Shown piece by piece: positions 1 to 6,733 of a stretch of 20,002 nucleotides of DNA. The notes under the pieces are model-generated. The model worked only from the letters and a program-made list of their open reading frames with translations. It was not told the DNA's origin and made no database searches. The first letter of the stretch is position 1, and the number at the start of each line of letters is the position of its first letter. Made by a program: the position numbers and the translations under genes. The stretch is from an uncultured Marinicella sp. GTDB taxonomy: Bacteria; Pseudomonadota; Gammaproteobacteria; Xanthomonadales; Marinicellaceae. The stretch is taken from the NCBI GenBank assembly GCA_938008005.1, contig CALLLZ010000367.1, positions 1-20,002 on the forward strand. The letters run 5' to 3'.

Positions 1-3000
1 TTAGCCGGCGATCCTTATTCGGTTTTAAATAAAATTGCACAAGTGGAATTTGTCTGGCGGGATCTATATGGTAACGAGACTGTTACGCCGATCTCTGATC
101 CTGTGCTCTATCCAGAGGCTCCGAAGAATGCTCCCCCGGCTCTTTTGGGTTACACCGATGCACTTATTCCATTGTCAGGGTGGCCTAGTGTCGTACCGCA
201 GTATTTGTTTAAAGAGATCAAGGATGTTCCAAACCTGGTTCTGGTGCTTCATTTCGATACCACACTGTATACGGCAGATCCAAATGACCCATCGAAACCA
301 TGGCAGGAACAAGCGCAAAAAGACCTGGAAACTTATAAGGCGATCTACTATCAAATATGCCAGCCTTCCCTTGTAGGTCAAGCAGAGTTTGAAGTGAACT
401 TTTTGCTACAGACTTCACTGTTGGCAAATGACCCTGATTATCTGGGAAGTGACGATGTCAGCATGTTGAAGCAAGCCGTTACTGACATTTATTTATATTT
501 ACAAGCCCGCGCGGCAGGCAAAGAATATACCCCCGCTGCTGGTGACAGTTGTACTGAAATAATTGAAACTGTTGGTGGTGTTGAAGCAGATTGGAGTTAT
601 TGGTGTATTACCGAAGCGATAGCGTCGGCTGATCTAAATAACAACGAACTGTTTGAATTGAACGTCGGTTTTGAAATTATCCGTAATCATGCATATGCTG
701 CACCTGCTTTTGCAGATGATACAGCTGTTTACCGGGCTAGAACCTCATTGAACCCTTATGTAGCCAAGCAAGCAAGCAGTGATGCAGCAGCTGATGATAT
801 ACCTACTTATGCGCTCAATGCCTTTGCTGCTGACTTTGAAAGTACTTTTACCGTCAAAGATGAGTACTTATTGAAGCTCGCCTCTGGTTATGATCGATAC
901 ACTTCTGGAGCTGCCGCTTCAGGTTCTGAAAAACCGTTATGGGTGGCCCGAATGGGTCTTAACAACACCCAAGGAATTTATTTCGGTAAGAATGGTGATC
1001 CGGTATTTTTTGCTCCCACACCCTTGGCGACATCTTTGCAATCAGAAACCGTTGATATCCACCCGTGGGACCCGACTTCGGGATCAATTGATCCGAATCA
1101 ATCCAACAGCAGTTCCTTCCAGAACATTGATATGGATGTCTGGATGAACTCATTTTTCAGCACCATCGACAATCTTCTGTCTGCGGATTTAATTTCACAA
1201 GCGTTTTTGGTGGATTACCTGACCAGCAGCAATTTGCTGCCAGAAATCTTACAGGCAAAAGAACAACTTGCCGAGGCTTATGCCACTTCTCGTACTGCGC
1301 CGGTATTGGCAGATCAAAATAGTGCGAACACCTCAGCCGCAGCAGAACGGTTGCGCCAGCAAATGTTGATTAATTTATCAGATGCTTATAATGTGACAAC
1401 CATCGTCTCTTATCCGATGGAAGTGACGGCAACATTTAGCGGGGCAGATTCATCGGTTTCTCCTCGTATGTATGGCGCACCATTGATTTCATCTGAATCT
1501 GGTGAGAGTGATTCTGATTCTGGAAATAATTATTCTTTTTCTACCGCCAAAGTGAATCTGGACTCAACACCAGACAAGAGTGAATTGACCTTTCTGTTTT
1601 ATGCAAAAAATCCAGGAGACAGTGCTGTAGCAACTTTGGACATTGACTACGTTGCATCAAATTTGGAGCACGATATAGGATCGGTCCCCGGTATCAGTGA
1701 TTATGAGGCCAGTTCTTGGTTGTCGTTTTTGTTGCCACCAGATATCAGCAACAGCGATGTCGACTCTCCACTTTTTAAAAAATTGGGTACAACATCTATT
1801 CCAGTGCCACTGCGGGCATTTCCAGCTGCGCCTTCAATGACCAGTCAGAACCAGCAACAAGATCTGGTTGCCGATTCTCCACTGTCTCAAGTATTGCAGT
1901 GGGACTACTGTTACAGTTATGTTCGCTCTACTGCTATGCAGGATACAGTTCACACCATCATTCAAGTTAATATAGACGACAACAATTACAAGATGTTGGC
2001 AGTTGATGATTCGAAAAAATTATTCGAAGTATTGGCTCAATTCACCACCATACAAGACCAACTTAATAATGGCATGAATCAGTTCCTGAAAAATGTGACT
2101 TTACAAAGCTCGGCCAGTGACGAGAATGTGATTCAAGCAAAAGGCGCATTGGAAACAATTTATGGCTTAATGACTTCAGCAGTAGAAGCTTTTCCAAAAT
2201 GGGTGCCATCTGGCGGAACTGATATCAATGAGGCCGGTAATTACTACATCATTCGACAAGGTGCTGATCCAAAATACAGTGATCGTTTTTTGGTATCTGT
2301 TAACCCCGACGAATTACATATTAAGTATCCTGAGCTTCCTTTGCCAGTCATGCATATGAACAATTTTAAAACAGTTGAAGCAGATGAGAAAAATGCTTAC
2401 TGGTTTACTCAAACAATAGAAGGTAAGACTGTCTACTTATCACCGGAGCAAGGGGAGCTTATGACAGATCGCCAATTATCAGTTAACAATCTGAATATTT
2501 TCGAGTATCAGAATGCATGGTCTGCCTCATATGTGAAAAGGAATGAATTTTTTGGCACACAAATGGCGGATAATAAATTCATATATACATCACAGTTGGC
2601 CAAGTTTGCTAACTTGTTGATTCCTCTCATAGATTATCCAAAAGGCATTGAAATTTATAACCCAGAGCAGGAAACAGCCCCACCGCCAGTTAAAGTAAGC
2701 TTGTATGATACTTTGGTTAGGTTTTTTAATGATCTTTACCTTTTAGCCGGAGATAAAGACCAAGTTGTTACTATTGAAGGCACTTATACTTATCAACTGA
2801 TTCAAGGGGGTACCAGCACCAAGAAGTTAGCAGTAACACAGCCGATGCTATTGAGAACTTTTGCTGATACAGCCACTACCACCGCTGGTATTGAAGCCTT
2901 TTCCTTGTCTCTGGAAAAAGCGGTTACTGCATGGTTTACCGATCAGCAACCCAACTATAGCCCGGACAGCAATGGTGAGCTCAATGGTACCTTCGATTTC

Positions 3001-3114
3001 GATCTGTCTATTTTCTCGACATTAGGCTCTGGTGTGCACAAAATGCCTTTAGTACGTCTAAGAAATCTTATTCTGCCACTTGAAGATTTGGGGGAAATTC
3101 CAGATAAGAAGTAA
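1..3114 (+). CDS. Large protein of unknown function, 3' part (5' end outside the window)
   Basis: The reading frame is open from the first base, so 1036 residues of the C-terminal part are visible and the true start lies upstream; the GTG at 43 is only an internal codon. I do not recognise the family with confidence. The visible part has no membrane segment and is acidic, with few cysteines. It alternates beta-rich stretches with helical ones. A Ser/Asp/Glu-rich low-complexity linker lies near 1485-1530. The first ~100 residues (Trp-Arg-Asp-Leu-Tyr, then proline-rich) and the last ~130 residues (ending in a run of Leu/Arg/Pro before Asp-Leu-Gly) look like separate globular domains. A secreted or surface-associated role is possible because the next gene encodes an exported protein, but this is inference. 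The gene ends in TAA at 3112-3114. Confidence is high that it is coding and low on function. Confidence 0.85.
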   Translation, partial: LAGDPYSVLNKIAQVEFVWRDLYGNETVTPISDPVLYPEAPKNAPPALLGYTDALIPLSGWPSVVPQYLFKEIKDVPNLVLVLHFDTTLYTADPNDPSKPWQEQAQKDLETYKAIYYQICQPSLVGQAEFEVNFLLQTSLLANDPDYLGSDDVSMLKQAVTDIYLYLQARAAGKEYTPAAGDSCTEIIETVGGVEADWSYWCITEAIASADLNNNELFELNVGFEIIRNHAYAAPAFADDTAVYRARTSLNPYVAKQASSDAAADDIPTYALNAFAADFESTFTVKDEYLLKLASGYDRYTSGAAASGSEKPLWVARMGLNNTQGIYFGKNGDPVFFAPTPLATSLQSETVDIHPWDPTSGSIDPNQSNSSSFQNIDMDVWMNSFFSTIDNLLSADLISQAFLVDYLTSSNLLPEILQAKEQLAEAYATSRTAPVLADQNSANTSAAAERLRQQMLINLSDAYNVTTIVSYPMEVTATFSGADSSVSPRMYGAPLISSESGESDSDSGNNYSFSTAKVNLDSTPDKSELTFLFYAKNPGDSAVATLDIDYVASNLEHDIGSVPGISDYEASSWLSFLLPPDISNSDVDSPLFKKLGTTSIPVPLRAFPAAPSMTSQNQQQDLVADSPLSQVLQWDYCYSYVRSTAMQDTVHTIIQVNIDDNNYKMLAVDDSKKLFEVLAQFTTIQDQLNNGMNQFLKNVTLQSSASDENVIQAKGALETIYGLMTSAVEAFPKWVPSGGTDINEAGNYYIIRQGADPKYSDRFLVSVNPDELHIKYPELPLPVMHMNNFKTVEADEKNAYWFTQTIEGKTVYLSPEQGELMTDRQLSVNNLNIFEYQNAWSASYVKRNEFFGTQMADNKFIYTSQLAKFANLLIPLIDYPKGIEIYNPEQETAPPPVKVSLYDTLVRFFNDLYLLAGDKDQVVTIEGTYTYQLIQGGTSTKKLAVTQPMLLRTFADTATTTAGIEAFSLSLEKAVTAWFTDQQPNYSPDSNGELNGTFDFDLSIFSTLGSGVHKMPLVRLRNLILPLEDLGEIPDKK

Positions 3115-3316
3115 AAGTTGGTTTAGATATATGCGACAGAGGTCTTGCTGAATGATTGGTATTGCTCTTAAGATGTCAAAATCAGTGTAATATACAGATG
3201 ATCAGAATGGTTAGACTGGCTGTATTTGGATGAAAATTGATTGGTGTGTTGTAAAAAAAAGTATAGAGGGAAACAATACAAGGCAGTTCAGTGTTAATTT
3301 CGGTTTAGGGCGAGTT

Positions 3317-4063
3317 ATGCGATTACTTTGGCTTGCGCCTTTTTTTCTGCTTTCCACAGGGTCGGTGTTTTTAACCGCACAACCATTAACAGCTCAGCCA
3401 TTAACAGCTCAGTCATTCATAATAGCTCAACCATTAACATTTGAGTTAATTAAGAATGAGTCGATCAATGTGACTGGAGAGATAGTGGGGCGGTATTTTT
3501 TTGTAGAATTTGAAACCCTGGCTTATATCAACCCTAAAGCCTCCGGATACTTTATTGTTGCATATGCAAATCAACAAATTCCATACGATGGTCAAAATAA
3601 GCCCATCGCATCTGAAAGCGTACCATGTACAACTTCTGACTGTAGCCATGCCCTAGAGGCTCCCATTACCGATGTACCTTATATCATAGGAATTGGGAGC
3701 AATCATTCAATTGACACCATTGCAACCACATTGAATTTTATGCCAGGAGATCCCAAAGGTATCCCGTTTAACCCGGCGGTTTCGGTTCTCCAAATTGGTG
3801 TTAACAGCGTTATAGTTTCTTACGACATGCCGTTAGGTTATAACCCTAAAAATTCGAAATCTTGGGTGGGTATATGGGGAGAGGGTGGGAGTAGCACTGA
3901 ACTTCTTGGCAAAGCTGAGATTAATTCAGTTCAGTCTAGCGGATCTCAAGCCATCAATGGATTAATGATTGAAGTGAATTCTGTTTATAACATAGGTCTT
4001 TTTTCTGGGCCAGATGATGAAGACATTGTTGGCCAAGTCACGATCAAAGTTAAACCTGACTAG
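3317..4063 (+). CDS. Secreted protein of unknown function with N-terminal PLTAQ repeat
   Basis: I chose ATG 3317 because it begins a typical Sec signal peptide (Met-Arg, then a Leu/Phe/Ala-rich core ending near Leu-Thr-Ala) and has a purine-rich GGGCGAG just upstream. An in-frame ATG at 3230 would add 29 charged residues before the signal and has a poor ribosome site. After the signal comes a short Pro-Leu-Thr-Ala-Gln repeat, then about 200 residues that look all-beta: roughly two beta-sandwich-like halves, the first with two close cysteines (Cys-Thr-Thr-Ser-Asp-Cys), the second starting around the Val-Leu-Gln-Ile-Gly stretch. No enzyme motif is visible. It follows the large upstream gene by about 200 bp on the same strand, so the two may be functionally linked. 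Family unknown to me. Confidence 0.75.
   Translation: MRLLWLAPFFLLSTGSVFLTAQPLTAQPLTAQSFIIAQPLTFELIKNESINVTGEIVGRYFFVEFETLAYINPKASGYFIVAYANQQIPYDGQNKPIASESVPCTTSDCSHALEAPITDVPYIIGIGSNHSIDTIATTLNFMPGDPKGIPFNPAVSVLQIGVNSVIVSYDMPLGYNPKNSKSWVGIWGEGGSSTELLGKAEINSVQSSGSQAINGLMIEVNSVYNIGLFSGPDDEDIVGQVTIKVKPD
3383..3440 (+). repeat. 15-bp tandem repeat coding PLTAQ
   Basis: Two perfect consecutive copies of CCATTAACAGCTCAG occupy 3383-3397 and 3398-3412. A degenerate unit follows, and a partial third copy (CCATTAACA) begins at 3431. The unit is in frame and encodes Pro-Leu-Thr-Ala-Gln just after the signal peptide cleavage region. Such short in-frame repeats can change number by slippage, which would alter spacer length without breaking the frame. 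Confidence 0.8.
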
Positions 4064-4082
4064 AATTGATTCAAAGATATGC

Positions 4083-4110
4083 ACAGTAATTGTTCGGCTA
4101 CAATGACTGT
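4083..4110 (+). terminator. Hairpin downstream of the secreted-protein gene
   Basis: An 11-bp stem with one A:G mismatch (4083-4093 with 4100-4110, loop TCGGCT) lies 20 bp after the stop codon at 4063. The following sequence is TTAACTTT rather than a clean T-run, so it is a weak intrinsic terminator or an RNA-stabilising 3' hairpin. It separates the upstream genes from the nrdB region. Confidence 0.45.
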
Positions 4111-4188
4111 TAACTTTATAAACCAAAATAATTATATGGATTTTAAACATCAATTATAGCGTTTTTAATCCTGCGGAGGAGGACGGCA

Positions 4189-4335
4189 GTGGGTTTTGTA
4201 GTGAACTTGATTGTGATATCCAAAAGAGTGGATAACTTGATGTCCAAATGGTTTAAATATGTTTTTTTGATTTGGCTTTTCAAGTTGATTACTTATAATA
4301 TCAAACAATCATTAAAACGAGAACAAAATGAGTAA
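4189..4335 (+). CDS. Putative 48-residue hydrophobic peptide overlapping the nrdB start
   Basis: A GTG at 4189 lies six bases after a near-ideal ribosome-binding site, GGAGGAGG (4175-4182), the strongest such site in this part of the window. The frame stays open for 48 codons and stops with TAA at 4333-4335, so its end overlaps the first codons of nrdB (ATG 4328). The peptide has a basic, hydrophobic middle (Trp-Phe-Lys-Tyr-Val-Phe-Leu-Ile-Trp-Leu-Phe) that could be one membrane segment, and a charged C-terminus rich in Lys, Arg, Glu and Gln. nrdB itself has only a weak ribosome site, so translation of this frame could be coupled to nrdB. However, the best nrdB promoter (4272-4299) lies inside this frame, so a second transcript would bypass it. 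No homologue is known to me; it could be a chance frame. Confidence 0.4.
   Translation: MGFVVNLIVISKRVDNLMSKWFKYVFLIWLFKLITYNIKQSLKREQNE
4272..4299 (+). promoter_or_regulatory. Probable sigma-70 promoter for nrdB
   Basis: A perfect -10 box TATAAT (4294-4299) is preceded, with 16-bp spacing, by TTGGCT (4272-4277), which matches the -35 consensus at four of six positions. Initiation would fall near 4306, giving a leader of about 20 nt before ATG 4328. I could not identify convincing paired NrdR boxes around it by eye. Confidence 0.5.
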
Positions 4336-5503
4336 GCTTTGGGATGACCCACTATCAACAACATCTAATACAGGCGATATCAAAAAAGGCTTAGATAAAC
4401 CTGTTAACGATAAACCTGAAGTTAACCAGATACCCCCACAACCATCTAACAGCACTGAGCCTGCTGCACTTTTTTCAAATGATTTTGATCCTGCATCAAT
4501 TGAACCGGTTAAGGCTGAGGATAAGCGAGTGATCAACGGCGAGACAGATGTGAATCAATTGGCGCCGTTTAAATATCCATGGGCATGGAAGTTTTTTATC
4601 AATGCTAATAAGAATCATTGGTCACCATTGGACATTAAAATGGGTCAAGATATCAGTGACTACAACAGTGCTTTGACCGATGAAGAGAAACATGTTTTTC
4701 AAAATGTGATGTCTTATTTGACCACCTCAGGCATTTTAGCGATGCGTAATATTGGCTTGGCGGTGATGGAAAAAATGACTGCACCTGAGTTACAAATTTA
4801 TCAAGCACGACAAATTTATGAAGAAGCTTTGCATACTTCTGCATATCAACACTGTGTTGAAAACATTGGTCTGGATCAAGGCGATTTATACAATCGCTAT
4901 AGACTGATTCCAGAAATTGACCAAAAAATTCAAATGTCTAACAGGTATTTAGATCCAGTGATGAGGCCAGACATCAATCTTAATGAAAAACATGAACTAG
5001 AGCAATTTACAATGGCATACCTGTTCTTTTCAGCGGTTTTTGAAGGTAATTGGCTCTACAATGGATTCAGCCCCATTTTTTCCCTACAGCGTCGCGGTTT
5101 GATGAAAGGCACCGCGGAGCAACTACAATATATCATGCGTGATAAAGCGATGCATTGTTCTTTTGGTATCCGTGCGGTAAGACAAATTATGGAAGAAAAT
5201 CAGGTTAGATTAGACCCTGTTAAGGTTCGCAATATGTGGGATGAGGCAGAAGCAGCTGAATTGAAATATGTTAATTTCCTTTTTAAGCAACCTATTGCAG
5301 GTTACAGTGCCGAAGAACACATGGAACAGCACAGATACATTGCCAATCAACGTGCCAGAGAGTTGGGTTTTCAAGAGCCGTTCCCAGGCGCTCAGAATAT
5401 GTTTCCTTGGCTTGAACAGCAATTGAATGTAACCAATGATGCTGATTATCACACAGACACCAGCGTTAATGAACATGAAGGCGGTGCCTTGAGTTGGGAT
5501 TAA
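4328..5503 (+). CDS. nrdB: Class I ribonucleotide reductase beta subunit with altered metal site (NrdB-like)
   Basis: A 391-residue R2 protein. The family holds a di-metal/tyrosyl cofactor that starts radical chemistry in NrdA during dNTP synthesis in the cytoplasm. The ferritin-like core spans about 75-345. Alignment by eye with Pseudomonas-type and E. coli NrdB finds retained Glu166, His169, the radical-site Tyr173, Glu239, Asp272, His276 and the Trp48 equivalent Trp98. The C-terminal GGALSWD docking tail is also retained. Two metal ligands are changed: the first-helix aspartate (E. coli Asp84) is Gly135, and the glutamate of the RDExxH motif (E. coli Glu238) is Lys273. The tail tyrosine equivalent to Tyr356 is Glu382; the nearest Tyr is 374. 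The first ~60 residues are low-complexity. No nrdA or nrdI is in the window. The frame is intact, so it is not a decayed gene. It could be an R2 with other cofactor chemistry, an inactive or regulatory paralogue, or part of an unusual RNR. Confidence 0.93.
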   Translation: MSKLWDDPLSTTSNTGDIKKGLDKPVNDKPEVNQIPPQPSNSTEPAALFSNDFDPASIEPVKAEDKRVINGETDVNQLAPFKYPWAWKFFINANKNHWSPLDIKMGQDISDYNSALTDEEKHVFQNVMSYLTTSGILAMRNIGLAVMEKMTAPELQIYQARQIYEEALHTSAYQHCVENIGLDQGDLYNRYRLIPEIDQKIQMSNRYLDPVMRPDINLNEKHELEQFTMAYLFFSAVFEGNWLYNGFSPIFSLQRRGLMKGTAEQLQYIMRDKAMHCSFGIRAVRQIMEENQVRLDPVKVRNMWDEAEAAELKYVNFLFKQPIAGYSAEEHMEQHRYIANQRARELGFQEPFPGAQNMFPWLEQQLNVTNDADYHTDTSVNEHEGGALSWD

Positions 5504-5521
5504 GCAAGAACCAGCTTGCTT
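5502..5521 (+). other. Hairpin overlapping the nrdB stop codon
   Basis: A perfect 7-bp stem AAGCAAG (5502-5508) / CTTGCTT (5515-5521) with loop AACCAG begins on the last two bases of the nrdB TAA. It has no T-run and precedes the terminator-like hairpin at 5540, so it may be an mRNA 3'-end structure. Confidence 0.4.
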
Positions 5522-5539
5522 GTTAAACATTAAGATCAG

Positions 5540-5567
5540 AAGGGGCTTTGTCAGCCCCCTTGATTTT
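5540..5567 (+). terminator. Intrinsic terminator of nrdB
   Basis: GGGGCT (5542-5547) pairs with AGCCCC (5553-5558). AA:TT pairs extend the stem beyond a one-base C bulge, and TTGATTTT follows. It lies between the converging nrdB and thaumatin-like genes and may act in both directions, although the minus-strand side has no good T-run. Confidence 0.65.
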
Positions 5568-5570
5568 AAA

Positions 5571-6539
5571 TTATTGAGGGCAGCTGAAAGTCACTGTATA
5601 GACAGTTGATTCAGCAGCTGGACAAGTAAACAATCCTGTTCCATCGTCATATGCATATGCGTAAGTTTGTGGGCAATATTTATGAATGTTATCGACATAT
5701 TTGGTTTTTGCACCAACACCTGCTTGACATTCGGCTGGTGTGATACCACCACAACAATAATAGGCTGCTTCTGTGCTATCAGGTGAGTATGTTGGATTGT
5801 TGTTCCAGTTATTCATAGTGAGTTTTGAGCATGGTGAATAGCAGCCGACCACTTCTGTACCAGTACCCAAATCTTTGAGTTGTAGGTCAACGGTTGAATT
5901 GTTAATTGATTCATTGGTTGGGCATTCACTCCATTTCAAATCGGTACAATCGATGGTCGATTTAATTGGACCGGTCGGACAAGAGCCTGCGACCGTTACT
6001 TTATAGGGTAAAGTAAAGCCATCAACCATACTGGTGTCCCAGTTATCTTCGCGGCTCAGCACAGTATTGGGTGCAGAAGGGTTGGTTTGACAATCAGATT
6101 TATTTATTGACGAAAGGCAGCCAAATGTACCTTCGAATTTAGAATCAACTGGAGGTGCGCAGCCGATATCAGGACAGCTTAAACCGGGACCGCCACTGGA
6201 GCCGATTTTGCAGTTGTTGCCTTTGGTATCACATTCAGCACCTGGCCAAAATCGTGTACTTGCAAGGCCTTTATCCGGAATTTTGTAATCATAGTAATCA
6301 CCTTTGTTTTTCAATTCGACTTTGGCCGGAGCATCTAATGTGCCACCGCCAGTGCCAACAGTATGAAACACCCACAATGGTGAGGTGCAATCGCTTTGAA
6401 TTCGTAGTCTTTTGGTGGTGTCGACGTTGGTTGACTTTTTGGCAGCCCATGTAACGGAAGTTAGTAACAGCAGTAAGCATGTAGTTGAGCATAATACGAT
6501 GGATTTTTGTCGGCTGATAAAATTATTTAAGATGTTCAT
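5571..6539 (-). CDS. Secreted thaumatin-like protein
   Basis: A 322-residue protein with a Sec signal peptide (about 1-32, long Leu-rich core, cleavage near Trp-Ala-Ala). The mature part has 18 cysteines and the order of motifs typical of thaumatin-like proteins: an Arg-Phe-Trp-Pro-Gly segment (96-100, usually RxWARTxC), then Asp-Asn-Trp-Asp...Val-Asp-Gly-Phe-Thr-Leu-Pro (165-178), then Cys-Cys-Gly-Gly (262-265), and near the end a CPxxYAYAYDDxT-like stretch (289-301) followed by Phe-Thr-Cys. The Arg/Glu/Asp/Asp/Asp acidic cleft described in plant members appears present (Arg96, Glu136, Asp165/168, Asp173). Family members bind or hydrolyse beta-glucans or inhibit other proteins; which of these applies here is unknown. 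The protein is longer than small plant forms (about 200-230). The start is supported by AAAGGGG five to six bases upstream. It forms its own unit. Confidence 0.9.
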   Translation of the reverse strand: MNILNNFISRQKSIVLCSTTCLLLLLTSVTWAAKKSTNVDTTKRLRIQSDCTSPLWVFHTVGTGGGTLDAPAKVELKNKGDYYDYKIPDKGLASTRFWPGAECDTKGNNCKIGSSGGPGLSCPDIGCAPPVDSKFEGTFGCLSSINKSDCQTNPSAPNTVLSREDNWDTSMVDGFTLPYKVTVAGSCPTGPIKSTIDCTDLKWSECPTNESINNSTVDLQLKDLGTGTEVVGCYSPCSKLTMNNWNNNPTYSPDSTEAAYYCCGGITPAECQAGVGAKTKYVDNIHKYCPQTYAYAYDDGTGLFTCPAAESTVYTVTFSCPQ

Positions 6540-6733
6540 AGTACCCCTTTATTTAATTGTTTGATTAAGTGATAATTATAATAACTTAAATGAAAATAAA
6601 TGTATATAAGCCAATCTTAACTGCAACTATAATTTTTCTAATCTAACTAATCATTAGTTACTCTTTTCCGTTACTTTTATTTTAAATGAACGTTATATGA
6701 TTTTTATGTAATAAATTTTTTGGAGATTGTGCA

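Noticed and set aside
3230..3316. Upstream start for the secreted protein at 3230
   Set aside because: It adds charged residues in front of a clear signal peptide and has no good ribosome-binding site.
4328..5503. Assignment of the NrdB to metal-free class Ie
   Set aside because: Class Ie proteins lose three glutamates (QSK or VPK patterns) and pair with NrdI. Here Glu166 and Glu239 remain and no nrdI is seen, so only the lysine is shared.
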